A stretch of DNA of 64,000 nt from Gammaproteobacteria bacterium (lineage in GTDB: Bacteria > Pseudomonadota > Gammaproteobacteria > Acidithiobacillales > Acidithiobacillaceae), in the NCBI GenBank assembly GCA_023381645.1, contig JAMCRJ010000055.1, forward strand, positions 1 to 64,000, given 5' to 3'. Each line of letters starts with the position of its first letter. Position 1 is the first letter of the stretch. Shown here piece after piece: positions 7,484 through 14,953 of the stretch. The notes beneath the pieces are model-generated. The model had not been told where the DNA came from, ran no database searches, and saw only the letters and a list, made by a program, of their open reading frames with translations. A program made the position numbers and the translations under genes.

Positions 7484-8032
7484 ATGGAAACCATCAAAAG
7501 GTTGACCTTTTCGTGGGTGCGATTGCCGTTTGAAAGCGGGAAACACCTGATGGCGCAGAATCTGAACAAAAGCGACTGGGTGGCAACCCGCGTGGGAGCC
7601 TGTACACCATTCGCCCTGATCACATCAAACGACCAGCTACAGATCAATGCGCGAGTAAATGGCTTGTACTGGGTACATTTTGATGGGGCAGACATGCTTT
7701 TGGATCAGGCGTGGATGCCATCGCGGATCGAAACCAAAGGGATGAAATATCGGTTTGTGGATAGCCTCGTATCTTTGGTTCGCGCACAGTTTCCGGAAGC
7801 GCAAATGATCTATTTGCGGGCACACGGGGAGAAAGGCGCTGGACTGGATCGCGACGCGAGCCAGGAAGACCGGCTGGCTTGGGCGAAAGCCCGTGTGCAG
7901 ACTTTAGCGGTGTTCGCCCATCACACGGCTGAAAAAGCGCCAGAAAAAACGGTGACAGTGAAAAGGAAAGCCGTGGCACCTGCGAGCCTGGTTGGTTTAC
8001 ACAAGTTGACGGAGCGCGTTGCAGCTTTTTGA
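7484..8032 (+). CDS. unrecognised protein, 182 aa
   Basis: It starts METIKRLTFSWVRLPFE at 7484, after GAGGTG; an in-frame TTG at 7469 is less likely. Strand-rich first half, RAQFPEAQMIYLRAHGEKG in the middle, then a helical C-terminus with a basic KRKA stretch. No W-x-F tail and no module leader. A 90-base gap with an AT-rich stretch separates it from the par operon, so it may have its own promoter. Confidence 0.65.
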   Translation: METIKRLTFSWVRLPFESGKHLMAQNLNKSDWVATRVGACTPFALITSNDQLQINARVNGLYWVHFDGADMLLDQAWMPSRIETKGMKYRFVDSLVSLVRAQFPEAQMIYLRAHGEKGAGLDRDASQEDRLAWAKARVQTLAVFAHHTAEKAPEKTVTVKRKAVAPASLVGLHKLTERVAAF

Positions 8033-8033
8033 C

Positions 8034-8068
8034 AAAGAAAAACCCCGGTGCAAAAGCACTGGGGTTGG
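8034..8068 (-). terminator. module terminator, form B
   Basis: It lies two bases after the plus-strand 7484-8032 gene but its T-run is on the minus strand, so it serves the minus genes 8633-8074. Confidence 0.85.
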
Positions 8069-8073
8069 GGTGG

Positions 8074-8214
8074 TCATACCGTAGGTTTATCGGCCCGGTG
8101 TTTCTGAGCCTCTTTCTTTTCGTGCAGGGATGATTTGGCCGAGATGATTGCCAATGGCAACCCAACGACCAGGATCAGGGCAATTGAGATGAGTTGCCAA
8201 GTCACGAGATTCAC
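8074..8214 (-). CDS. 46-residue single-span membrane peptide
   Basis: The GTG start at 8214 overlaps the TGA of the previous gene (GTGA), a typical coupled arrangement. The product has one hydrophobic helix (WQLISIALILVVGLPLAII, about 6-24) followed by a charged tail KKEAQKHRADKPTV. It is the last gene of a three-gene unit of tiny proteins. No function is known. Confidence 0.6.
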   Translation of the reverse strand: MNLVTWQLISIALILVVGLPLAIISAKSSLHEKKEAQKHRADKPTV

Positions 8215-8414
8215 GACACGTACTCAATTTGCCAAGTTGGGTGATAAGTTCTCACTCGTCTTTCTTCGCCCATACGCACTCGCAGATAACCATTGCGAGT
8301 GCCGACGATGATGCCATCACAACTCATAGATAAATTTCCGTCAGGCGTGAACCTAACCCTTGCACCTCTTTTGGCCGGTACCCCATACTGCTGGCGGATG
8401 TACTTCATGCCCAT
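8211..8414 (-). CDS. small strand-rich protein, 67 aa
   Basis: The sequence MGMKYIRQQYGVPAKRGARVRFTPDG..GTRNGYLRVRM is basic and strand-rich, like small SH3- or KOW-like beta barrels, but no family match is claimed. The ATG at 8414 follows GGAGAG. It lies between two membrane peptides, overlapping the downstream one. Confidence 0.65.
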   Translation of the reverse strand: MGMKYIRQQYGVPAKRGARVRFTPDGNLSMSCDGIIVGTRNGYLRVRMGEERRVRTYHPTWQIEYVS

Positions 8415-8432
8415 AACACTCTCCTTTTGAAT

Positions 8433-8633
8433 CTATGCCTCATAGGCCATAACGATCCAGGAAATTGCCTTGCAAGACAGGATAAACCCAATCGCAGCAA
8501 GGAATCCAGATGCATGGCCTTCCTTATAATACAGGGCCGCCGCCGCAGCGAGCTGCGTAAAACCTCCGGCGTAGGCCAATCGGTTGAAAGTTTTGATAAT
8601 ATCCTCACGGACACGTTTGTTGAAATACAGCAT
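8433..8633 (-). CDS. small membrane protein, 66 aa
   Basis: A basic N-terminus (NKRVREDIIKTFNRL) is followed by two hydrophobic segments, about 22-37 and 43-62, the second ILSCKAISWIVMAYEA. The ATG at 8633 follows AAGGAG. It is first gene of the unit behind a double-box leader. Unknown. Confidence 0.65.
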   Translation of the reverse strand: MLYFNKRVREDIIKTFNRLAYAGGFTQLAAAAALYYKEGHASGFLAAIGFILSCKAISWIVMAYEA

Positions 8634-8705
8634 GCGGCACGCTCCTTATAGTTTTCAATACCAGTCAGGAGTAGCCGACAGGATTCCGTCCAGACAGGAT
8701 TCCTT
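8634..8705 (-). promoter_or_regulatory. module leader with two CTGTC boxes
   Basis: Tandem boxes lie at about 8673-8687 and 8690-8705; the GC hairpin is missing. Confidence 0.6.
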
Positions 8706-8713
8706 CCGAACCG

Positions 8714-8748
8714 CAGAAAACCCCGGTGCAAAATGCGCTGGGGTTGGG
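8714..8748 (-). terminator. module terminator, form B
   Basis: The inner stem reads GCGCA..TGCAC; a T-run follows. It ends the 8759-9175 gene. Confidence 0.85.
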
Positions 8749-8758
8749 AGTGATCGCG

Positions 8759-9175
8759 CTAGAATGCCCAAGAGTCCTTCGGAATGATCCGTCGGCCTAT
8801 GAGATGATTTGACCGGACGGAATTTGCAGCATCGCTGTCCTTGCCAGCGACAAATTTCCAACTAGCATCCGCGCCTTTCGATAATGGAAGTGGTGTGGCC
8901 CGAAGCTCGTCCAGGTTAAATCGGGTTGAGCTATCAAGATCCGTCCATCCAAAAGTGCCAGACCACCATCCAGATTGGGTTTCTGATCCCCGTGACTCGC
9001 TTTCCGATCGGATCGCATAATGCCCATGGATGCTGCTGTAATGGACGCAATGCATCCTGCAGCCAGGATAGGCAGCATTCGCCAATTGAACTGCTCTCAC
9101 GGCATCTTCAGCATCAGCAACGAAACCCAGTGTTTCACGTTTATGAGTGAGGATAACGGTGTATTTATGTGTCAT
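8759..9175 (-). CDS. module protein, family D, tail DSWAF
   Basis: 138 residues. The N-terminus HKYTVILTHKRET..DAEDAVRAVQLANAAYPGCR is shared with the 9416-10102 product (KYTVI..DEAHAREQAENAYPGCR), so the two are paralogues. The start at 9175 follows AGGAG. The C-terminus ends in the W-A-F tail, whereas the paralogue does not. No catalytic motif. Unknown. Confidence 0.7.
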   Translation of the reverse strand: MTHKYTVILTHKRETLGFVADAEDAVRAVQLANAAYPGCRMHCVHYSSIHGHYAIRSESESRGSETQSGWWSGTFGWTDLDSSTRFNLDELRATPLPLSKGADASWKFVAGKDSDAANSVRSNHLIGRRIIPKDSWAF

Positions 9176-9243
9176 GACGTTTCTCCTGTGAAATGAGCAT
9201 GCCTGTAAAATTCCAGGAAGAAGTAACGGACAGGAATCCGACC
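9176..9243 (-). promoter_or_regulatory. module leader
   Basis: The box is at 9221-9240. The usual GC stem is replaced by a weak palindrome GCATGC. Confidence 0.6.
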
Positions 9244-9251
9244 AAACCAAA

Positions 9252-9289
9252 TAAGAAAAACCCCAACGCAAAGTGCATTGGGGTTGGGG
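9252..9289 (-). terminator. module terminator, form B variant
   Basis: CCCCAATGCAC..GCGTTGGGG, with paired changes relative to other copies; a T-run follows. Confidence 0.87.
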
Positions 9290-9300
9290 TGGATCAAAGG

Positions 9301-9396
9301 CTATCGGCCATTTCCGGATGCGATCTTCTCGCAGGCAAAGCAGAGCACGACATACGCCACGAAAACAACACTGGAAAACTCGCCCCAAAAGGTCAT
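9301..9396 (-). CDS. 31-residue single-span membrane peptide
   Basis: Starts MTFWGEFSSVVFVAYVVLCFACEKI: one hydrophobic helix at about 8-21 with a charged C-terminus. The ATG at 9396 has AGGAGAACAG upstream. It follows the 9416 gene by 19 bases in the same unit. Confidence 0.55.
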   Translation of the reverse strand: MTFWGEFSSVVFVAYVVLCFACEKIASGNGR

Positions 9397-9415
9397 CTCT
9401 GTTCTCCTGTGCTGC

Positions 9416-10102
9416 TTATCTTAATTCATGGGCAAACACTTCTGCTTGGCTGCCCGCTTGGTTGGCGATGAGTAAAATCTCGCCATTAATCTCCCGGATC
9501 GTGTAATATCCAGAGGATGCACCGTTATCTGGATCTTCCCAGAACACCTCATCCCCGACATTGAACCCACAAGGCTCTTCTGGTTCCAGATTTTCATGGG
9601 TCTCCTCCATGAGAAACGACCATGCGTGGTCCCGTGTGGCGAAAAGCGACGGGCATTTCTCCACCAGGGCTTCCGTAGCGGCATACTCATCGGAATCTTG
9701 GCGGTTTCCAGCCAGGTAACCAGACCGGATGTGCCGAGCGACAGCGATCTGAGATGCGGCACAGGCACGAACAAACTGCCATACAGCGTCTCCGCCAACG
9801 CTGAGCGGCAGGCGGCTCTCCATGCATTCCATAACTTCGTACAGCGACTCCCCGCCATCTTCTGTCCAACCATCTTCGTCGGACCAAAAGCCGGCGCCAT
9901 CTACTGCTGCCTCACTTGCGGAATAAATCCGAAGCCATCCTGAATCTCCTGACTCGAAGACGGTATTCACCCGGCACCCGGGGTAGGCGTTTTCAGCCTG
10001 CTCCCGAGCGTGGGCTTCGTCGTCTGCTTGGTTGCAGCAGAAAATCTGCGCGACATCCTGATCGGGGATTCTATCTACGATGACGGTGTATTTTTGATCC
10101 AT
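9416..10102 (-). CDS. module protein, family D, 228 aa
   Basis: N-terminal 50 residues match the 8759-9175 product. The rest is longer: a Trp/Asp-rich middle (FWSDEDGWTEDGGES), a helical part and a C-terminal strand segment (CGFNVGDEVFWEDPDNG..GYYTIREI) that looks like a small barrel. It lacks the W-x-F tail. The start at 10102 follows GGAGAG. Strongly acidic. Unknown. Confidence 0.7.
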   Translation of the reverse strand: MDQKYTVIVDRIPDQDVAQIFCCNQADDEAHAREQAENAYPGCRVNTVFESGDSGWLRIYSASEAAVDGAGFWSDEDGWTEDGGESLYEVMECMESRLPLSVGGDAVWQFVRACAASQIAVARHIRSGYLAGNRQDSDEYAATEALVEKCPSLFATRDHAWSFLMEETHENLEPEEPCGFNVGDEVFWEDPDNGASSGYYTIREINGEILLIANQAGSQAEVFAHELR

Positions 10103-10173
10103 GACTACTCTCCTTTCGAATGGGCGAAATTGCCTGAATTACCGCAGGAGAGTGGCGGACAGTTTTCCGGACG
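10103..10173 (-). promoter_or_regulatory. module leader
   Basis: The box is at 10152-10172. The hairpin GGGC/GCCT has one mismatch. CTCCTTTCG near the start faces CTCCTGCGG on the other side, so pairing is imperfect. Confidence 0.6.
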
Positions 10174-10186
10174 CGGCCGGCTGGCT

Positions 10187-10218
10187 GGAAAAGCCCCGAT
10201 GCAGAATGCATGGGGCTG
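10187..10218 (-). terminator. module terminator, form D
   Basis: AGCCCCATGCAT..TGCATCGGGGCTTTTCC, a strong stem with paired G/C-to-A/T change in the outer pair. Confidence 0.87.
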
Positions 10219-10228
10219 AGGGATCAGA

Positions 10229-10705
10229 TCAGAAAGCCCAGTCAGGGCTTGCAGCCTGGAGACCAGAAACAGATTTACGCAGCTTTTTTGCCGCCAGTTT
10301 CTCCGCCGCTTCGGCTTTTGCTGCCGCTTCGAGCCGCTGCTGGTTCATCTCATCGCGGAAAAAGCCCCCATACACTACATTCTCCGCTTTCCTGCTAATC
10401 GAAAACTCAACGATTTGCTGTGCAGACAACCTGCTACCCGGACCTCCATACCGAAGGTCTTTTATCAAGATCGTCACGAAAATGTCAGGATGCATGCTGG
10501 GGGAAAGACAGACTGTAGGGATTACCTGATCCAGCCCCATTCTTTCCAGCCGTCGCGCATACCCGTAGGCATTTCTTGTGTGCTTGAAGAGCACTTTCTT
10601 GCGCGTAGACCTTATATCTGCGGAAAAGCGGTAAGCTTCCCCGCCAGAATCGTAGGAGCCCCGCAAAATGTCTTTCTCCATATCCCAGAAGAGAAAAAGT
10701 TTCAT
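10229..10705 (-). CDS. module protein, family B, tail PDWAF
   Basis: 158 residues. MKLFLFWDMEKDILRGSYDSGGEAYRF and the later RRLERMGLDQVIPTV align with the 31975-32415 product, more distantly with 31502-31963 and 28665-29099. A Lys/Ala-rich helix (EAAAKAEAAEKLAAKKLRK, about 126-144) precedes the W-A-F tail. The start at 10705 is preceded by GGAGGCAACA. It is second gene of the unit 11167-10229, and the homologous pair occurs again at 32872-31975. Unknown function. Confidence 0.7.
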   Translation of the reverse strand: MKLFLFWDMEKDILRGSYDSGGEAYRFSADIRSTRKKVLFKHTRNAYGYARRLERMGLDQVIPTVCLSPSMHPDIFVTILIKDLRYGGPGSRLSAQQIVEFSISRKAENVVYGGFFRDEMNQQRLEAAAKAEAAEKLAAKKLRKSVSGLQAASPDWAF

Positions 10706-10720
10706 TGTTGCCTCCATTTC

Positions 10721-11167
10721 TCAGAAAGCCCACTCTGGACTGGATCGGCGTAAGCCTGTAATGGCCTTCTGTAGCCTTTCAGCCGCCAAAACGCTGGCCT
10801 TGCTCCCTAGAATGGTAAGCAAATCAGCGAAAGCATACGGCTTTAGATCACCGCCCTCGGGAAGTGACACCACTAACCTTCGCATTTCCATGCCAATCTG
10901 CTTCTCCGTGAGATCGGTCTCAATCGTCATCACAGCTCCGCGCAGGATGCCTAGATAATCGGCGCTCAACTTTTCGTTGTACAACCTGTCCACTTCGTCT
11001 AATGGCCTTGGAGCCACAACAACAAGGTGTCGTGTCAGCAGGTCCCCAAACAGTGTTGTAGCTTTGATTTCTGTGGGGACCGTCTGAGAATCAAAACGCC
11101 GGATATAACCAAAAAGGTTTCGCCCGGCACCGTTTCCATCTCGCGTCATCACGATTCCATAAAACAT
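10721..11167 (-). CDS. module protein, family A, tail PEWAF
   Basis: 148 residues, clearly homologous over its full length to 32426-32872 (MFYGIVMTRDGNGAGRNL against MFYEIVMLRDGDGAGTNL; GGDLKPYAF in both) and more distantly to 1775-2212. A charged helical middle carries DLTEKQI. The start follows AGGAGAAGGCG. It is first of two genes. Unknown function. Confidence 0.75.
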   Translation of the reverse strand: MFYGIVMTRDGNGAGRNLFGYIRRFDSQTVPTEIKATTLFGDLLTRHLVVVAPRPLDEVDRLYNEKLSADYLGILRGAVMTIETDLTEKQIGMEMRRLVVSLPEGGDLKPYAFADLLTILGSKASVLAAERLQKAITGLRRSSPEWAF

Positions 11168-11222
11168 CGCCTTCTCCTGAATGATAAAATTCCATGCAGG
11201 AGTATCGGACAGGAATCCGTCC
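11168..11222 (-). promoter_or_regulatory. short module leader lacking the GC hairpin
   Basis: The box is at 11201-11220. The Shine-Dalgarno strand (CTCCTG at 11174-11179) still has its complement CAGGAG at 11197-11202, so the outer pairing survives where the inner stem is lost. Confidence 0.65.
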
Positions 11223-11235
11223 GGGCGGTGATAAG

Positions 11236-11270
11236 GCCAGCAATGAATGCCAACGGCAAATGACAGGGGC
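11236..11270. repeat. ATGCCAA-CGGCAAATG dispersed repeat
   Basis: One of four copies (also 11950-11985, 13287-13320, 32966-33000) lying between a module box and the preceding terminator. The core TGCCAA-YGGCA is a short palindrome. Confidence 0.6.
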
Positions 11271-11289
11271 CCGCCTCGATCGGGGCAAT

Positions 11290-11328
11290 AGAAAAACCCC
11301 AATGCATATTGCATTGGGGTTGGGGGGG
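11290..11328 (-). terminator. module terminator, form B variant
   Basis: CCCCAATGCAATATGCATTGGGG is a near-perfect palindrome followed by TTTTTC. Confidence 0.9.
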
Positions 11329-11330
11329 GG

Positions 11331-11858
11331 TCAATCCAGACCAAGGACCTTCACAGCGTCTCGCGCTGCTTCGATCATAGACGAAAAGCTCATGTCACAA
11401 GCGTTTTTGCCATCGCCAGAAATCCAGTCCCACATGCCAGCAATTTCAGGCTCTTGAACTTGAACGAGGCTAACCCCGTTATGATGACAAAGTTCTATGG
11501 GATCCAGGATCGTGCTCAAACCATCGGTCCTGATGAACGTAACGCCGGGCTGGGCGCGCAGAAACTCAGGTGAATGATCTTTACCCGTAACCCATACGGC
11601 AGAAATGATCTTGTCCCATGTCCAGCTATCATCGATACCTTCCTCAGCTTGAAATTGCTCCATATTCTGGTTGATACGGACATAACGGATTGGGATGCCC
11701 ACCACATCAGCAAGGGCGTGCGCCAAATTATCCATGTTCGATACGGATCCATCTTCCTCAAAATCCGGGTCAACGGTGGCGACTTTTGTCCCGTTCACTA
11801 CAAGTGCGATATCGTCCAACCCCTCCAGCTCTGCAATATCAATCGTTTGGATGTTCAT
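11331..11858 (-). CDS. unrecognised acidic protein, 175 aa
   Basis: It begins MNIQTIDIAELEGLDDIALVVNGTKVATVD; strand-helix alternation, very acidic, several Trp in the C-terminal half (SWTWDKIISAVWVTG, GMWDWISGDG). No W-x-F tail, ending VKVLGLD. The start follows AAAGGAGC. It stands alone in its module; its stop lies right at the terminator. Confidence 0.7.
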   Translation of the reverse strand: MNIQTIDIAELEGLDDIALVVNGTKVATVDPDFEEDGSVSNMDNLAHALADVVGIPIRYVRINQNMEQFQAEEGIDDSWTWDKIISAVWVTGKDHSPEFLRAQPGVTFIRTDGLSTILDPIELCHHNGVSLVQVQEPEIAGMWDWISGDGKNACDMSFSSMIEAARDAVKVLGLD

Positions 11859-11937
11859 GGGTAAAGCTCCTTTCAGAAAAACCGGCGATATGCCGTGGAT
11901 TCATTCCGTGAGGAGGTAGCAGACAGGAATCCGTCCG
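11859..11937 (-). promoter_or_regulatory. module leader
   Basis: The box is at 11917-11935 and the hairpin CGGC..GCCG at 11883-11895. Confidence 0.7.
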
Positions 11938-11949
11938 CTGGACGGCGCG

Positions 11950-11985
11950 GCCAGCGGATGCCAAATGCCAATGGCAAATGCCCAG
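11950..11985. repeat. dispersed repeat, second copy
   Basis: Contains AAATGCCAATGGCAAATGCC just upstream of the module box. Confidence 0.6.
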
Positions 11986-12007
11986 GGCTCCGTAGGGCTC
12001 CAGGCGA

Positions 12008-12042
12008 AGAAAAACCCCAAGGCCGAAGCCATGGGGTTGGGG
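12008..12042 (-). terminator. module terminator, form C
   Basis: AACCCCATGGCTTCGGCCTTGGGGTT, then TTTTC. It closes 13186-12051. Confidence 0.88.
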
Positions 12043-12050
12043 GGGTCAGC

Positions 12051-12395
12051 TTATATGCGTTTCTGGGCGTCCAGGACGGCCCTGGCTGCATCCGCCGTGG
12101 TGAATGCCATCCCAGCACGATAAAGCTGCTGCGCGTCATGCTGGCTCAATCCTGAGCCAATACACCAGCGGTCCACTTCAGATCGGACGATACAGAAAAA
12201 AGCGTCCCCCAAGTCGAAGGTTGGTGGCGAATAGTGACGTCGGATGGCTGCCACAACATCAGCAGGCTTACAAACTTCACATTCCCAAGAATCCCAGAAC
12301 GCTTTTTCGCGCATGTACTGGTCTTGTGGGATATCCCAAACCAGCCGTGAGCCGCAAGACATGCAGGTTGGGTTAAAATATGACGAATTTCTCAT
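12051..12395 (-). CDS. small protein with two CxxC pairs
   Basis: 114 residues. CMSCGSRL (about 11-18) and CEVCK (about 39-43) could hold one zinc ion. The C-terminal half is helical (SQHDAQQLYRAGMAF). The ATG overlaps the stop of the 12392 gene (ATGA), indicating translational coupling. Function unknown; possibly a nucleic-acid-binding ribbon. Confidence 0.65.
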   Translation of the reverse strand: MRNSSYFNPTCMSCGSRLVWDIPQDQYMREKAFWDSWECEVCKPADVVAAIRRHYSPPTFDLGDAFFCIVRSEVDRWCIGSGLSQHDAQQLYRAGMAFTTADAARAVLDAQKRI

Positions 12396-13186
12396 GCGTC
12401 TTCTCCTTTGCAAAGGGTTTCCAGATACTCCGTTACCGCCATCGTGAGGTCTGGGATGTCCGTTGGTGAAATGGCTACTGGCGAAATAAATGCCGCCACT
12501 CGCCCCTTGCCCGCCATAAAGAATCTCACGCCAGGGAATAAGCGCTCGCCTTCGTCTATTTGTTTGTCGGAAAAACGATCGCGCGGCTGCAAACGCTTGC
12601 TCCATACCGTTCCTGGCATGGAAAACAGCGTGTTTTCCCCATCTTCGATGCCGTGGATGGTGTACAGGCGGGTTGTGGAGACATGCTTTCCATCCAGCGC
12701 CGACAAAACATGGTCACGGAAGACTTGTGCTTTCTGGTTGAGCCAGTTCCGGTAATCGCTTTCCGTGATTTCCTCCAAGGGAGGAGTGAGCGGCTGAAAT
12801 GGCGCGATATAATCCCTGCACCACTTTCCAATTTCAGCGGCGGTGAGGTGATTGTCCACCAGATCGATGATGTCCTGAGCCGGCACACGATCACTTCCCT
12901 CCAAAACGCCATGTTCCTCAGTCATTCCGTTGTCGCGGAACCGGAAATAGATCGTTTCCGCCTTGTACTCGAAATACTCCGCGCTGCTGGAGTCGTAGGG
13001 GATCCCCATGGCGGAGAGATTGGCGACAATACTCACTTCGCCGTTTTCGCACTCGTCCTCCGCGTAAAAATAGACTTTGCTGTTGGGTTCCAGCTCAAGT
13101 CGGGTGCCATCCTCCTGAGAGAATTCGGGCAAGAACTTCAGTGCCCACTCCGGAAACCGCACATCTCCGTAAAATGAATCAGACAT
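12392..13186 (-). CDS. module protein, family E, 264 aa
   Basis: Paralogue of 16641-17534: both begin with a VRFPEWALKFLP / IYPRWANKYLP motif, contain FYAEDECENG / FVDNESENG at about residue 40-50, GIPYD near 65, and a C-terminal FFMAGKGRVAAFI / FEPGHPAVFI segment. This copy lacks the W-x-F tail; the other has it. It is first gene of a coupled pair. Unknown function. Confidence 0.7.
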   Translation of the reverse strand: MSDSFYGDVRFPEWALKFLPEFSQEDGTRLELEPNSKVYFYAEDECENGEVSIVANLSAMGIPYDSSSAEYFEYKAETIYFRFRDNGMTEEHGVLEGSDRVPAQDIIDLVDNHLTAAEIGKWCRDYIAPFQPLTPPLEEITESDYRNWLNQKAQVFRDHVLSALDGKHVSTTRLYTIHGIEDGENTLFSMPGTVWSKRLQPRDRFSDKQIDEGERLFPGVRFFMAGKGRVAAFISPVAISPTDIPDLTMAVTEYLETLCKGEDA

Positions 13187-13262
13187 CGTACTTCTCCTTT
13201 CGCAAAATCGGCAGGATTGCCGGGATCATTTCCGGTTGTGGGTACCGGACAGGATTCCGCCC
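13187..13262 (-). promoter_or_regulatory. module leader
   Basis: The box is at 13241-13260 and the hairpin CGGCA/TGCCG at 13209-13222. Confidence 0.72.
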
Positions 13263-13286
13263 AGACGAAGGGCGGGGGCGACTGGC

Positions 13287-13320
13287 GGATGCCAAATGCC
13301 AATGGCAAACGCCAAAGTCC
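13287..13320. repeat. dispersed repeat, third copy
   Basis: AAATGCCAATGGCAAACGCC upstream of the module box. Confidence 0.6.
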
Positions 13321-13337
13321 ATGCCGTGCTCCAGGCA

Positions 13338-13376
13338 AAAGAAAAACCCCGATGCAAAACGCATTGGGGTTGGGGG
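13338..13376 (-). terminator. module terminator, form D/B
   Basis: CCCCAATGCG..GCATCGGGG stem with T-run; closes the three-gene unit 14829-13384. Confidence 0.88.
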
Positions 13377-13383
13377 GATCTGG

Positions 13384-13728
13384 CTAGAAAGCCCAGGTGT
13401 CTTGTGGCTCGACGGTAACCGGAATCATGGGGATGTCATTCAGAAACGCCATGCATAGCTCAAGCTTGTCACCGCCATACTTCAGCGCATCCTTGAGAGC
13501 CGCCAAAGCCATTAAAAGATCGTGATTGGTATTGACGCACCGATCACGATAATTCTTCCAAAGATGCTGCTCCAGTTCGGCGATCTGGTCAGCGGCCCCG
13601 TTCATTAAAAGGCATTCCCGGCCCTCTGCCCAATAGAAATGAATCACCGATGCGTCCTCTTCCGGGTTTTCCGGAAAGGCGGATCCACCAAGACAGGTCT
13701 CCTCCGCATGCTCAATATAAATTTTCAC
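13384..13728 (-). CDS. unrecognised module protein, tail DTWAF
   Basis: 114 residues with a GTG start at 13728, two bases after the upstream stop and with AAAGGAGTATAAG before it. The product is acidic and helical (AADQIAELEQHLWKNYRDR), ending QDTWAF. It is third gene of a unit with a TIM-barrel protein. Unknown. Confidence 0.65.
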   Translation of the reverse strand: MKIYIEHAEETCLGGSAFPENPEEDASVIHFYWAEGRECLLMNGAADQIAELEQHLWKNYRDRCVNTNHDLLMALAALKDALKYGGDKLELCMAFLNDIPMIPVTVEPQDTWAF

Positions 13729-13729
13729 C

Positions 13730-14485
13730 TTATACTCCTTTGGCCGGGTGACGGCCCTCGTAAAAAATAACCGCGTCCGGATTGACACCGGTCAATAGAT
13801 TCAGCCACCACTCATTCCCACGCAGGGCTTCGTGACGGTCGCGTACTCCATCATTGCCGGATACATGCACCTCGATGCACCGGGAGTGCCCAAGAAGGCT
13901 TTCCACCAGGTCTGCAGGTGGTTCTCCTTCGGCCTGGCGAACGATGTTCAGGTGCGACAGGTCAACGACGAAGTACACGCTATGCTCCAGCAGTTCGGCG
14001 TAGCCATCCCAGGTGGACACCGTGTTCCCTGGACGTAACGACGGATACAGACCCTCGATAGCCACTGGAACACCCGCTTGTTTGGAGAGGGCATTGGCCA
14101 TCATGATTTGATCCATGATGGGCATTCCATTGCTGGCCGCATGAATGCTGTACGGCTCCCCGAGAAAGCGGAGCATGCCCACCAGGCGGGCCATATATTC
14201 CGGGAAACGATGTGCCGTTCCCAGATCGTAGCTGCACGGTTCCTCCAGAATCCTGGCGTTGGCGTGCAGGCGGAACCGCGTGTCGGGATACGCTGCCTGA
14301 AGGGCCGCCACACGGGATTCATCCAGTATTCCGCCGCCGAAGTTCTGCGGGCAGAGTTGGACATGGCCCAGATGGATCTCGCCCAAAACCGGGTCAGAAA
14401 GACCTGCTCGCGCCAGATCCATAAATTCTTCCGGCGTATGGCAAGGAAAACTGCTTCCTCCGGAGAGGTGCATCTGTATGTCCAT
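13730..14485 (-). CDS. sugar-phosphate isomerase/epimerase-like TIM barrel
   Basis: 251 residues, the usual AP-endonuclease-2/xylose-isomerase-like size. Barrel strands ending in acidic or His residues can be traced: EIHLGHVQLCP (about 35-45), RFRLHANARI (70s), YSIHAASNG (111-119), PVAIEGLY (140s), YFVVDLSHLN (172-181), CIEVHVSGN (205-213), AVIFYEGRH (238-246). His and Glu/Asp at strand ends fit a metal site. The start overlaps the preceding stop by one base. The substrate is not predictable; sugar or nucleic-acid ends are both known for the fold. Confidence 0.7.
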   Translation of the reverse strand: MDIQMHLSGGSSFPCHTPEEFMDLARAGLSDPVLGEIHLGHVQLCPQNFGGGILDESRVAALQAAYPDTRFRLHANARILEEPCSYDLGTAHRFPEYMARLVGMLRFLGEPYSIHAASNGMPIMDQIMMANALSKQAGVPVAIEGLYPSLRPGNTVSTWDGYAELLEHSVYFVVDLSHLNIVRQAEGEPPADLVESLLGHSRCIEVHVSGNDGVRDRHEALRGNEWWLNLLTGVNPDAVIFYEGRHPAKGV

Positions 14486-14829
14486 TAGTCATCTCCGAAG
14501 CTGTGGCTGGTCAGGCTGGTGTCCACCACGTAATCGTAGTGGTCCCAATCCATGGTCGGGACGCCGTCATCCAGATCGAGGCTGATTTCCCCGTATCCCC
14601 CTTCGTTGTTTTCCCACCCTTCGTGATCTCCGTCCAACAAATCGTACAACTGATTCTGGATATCGCTGGCCACTTCTTTGGGCAGGGAAAGGTCATTTCC
14701 TTGTCCATCCGCGAACGACATGGTGAAGCTGTCCATGGAGTCGCCGCTCCCGTGGTACTCCGCACGAAGGCTACAGGCGCCCGTCGCGCGCATGGCGGTG
14801 ATGATGCGGGTGAAGTCTTTTTCCTGCAT
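14485..14829 (-). CDS. unrecognised acidic protein, 114 aa
   Basis: MQEKDFTRIITAMRATGACSLRAEYHGSGDSMDSF leads into an Asp/Gly-rich C-terminus (GGYGEISLDLDDGVPTMDWDHYDYVVDTS), strands likely. Start behind AAGGAGAAATGCC. First gene of the unit that includes the TIM-barrel protein. Similar architecture to plasmid DUF6878-like small proteins, but I do not claim the family. Confidence 0.65.
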   Translation of the reverse strand: MQEKDFTRIITAMRATGACSLRAEYHGSGDSMDSFTMSFADGQGNDLSLPKEVASDIQNQLYDLLDGDHEGWENNEGGYGEISLDLDDGVPTMDWDHYDYVVDTSLTSHSFGDD

Positions 14830-14905
14830 GGCATTTCTCCTTCAAAAAGAGGGCTGGGTGCCCGATAATTTCCAGAGAGGTATCGCAGACAGAAATCCGG
14901 ACAGC
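14830..14905 (-). promoter_or_regulatory. module leader
   Basis: The box is at 14881-14900 and the hairpin GGGC/GCCC at 14851-14863. Confidence 0.72.
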
Positions 14906-14909
14906 GGAC

Positions 14910-14945
14910 GAAGAAAAACCCCGGTGCAAGTTGCACTGGGGTTGG
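14910..14945 (-). terminator. module terminator, form B
   Basis: GGGG/CCCC stem with GTGCA inner stem; ends the PAPS-reductase-like gene. Confidence 0.88.
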
Positions 14946-14953
14946 TGGATTAT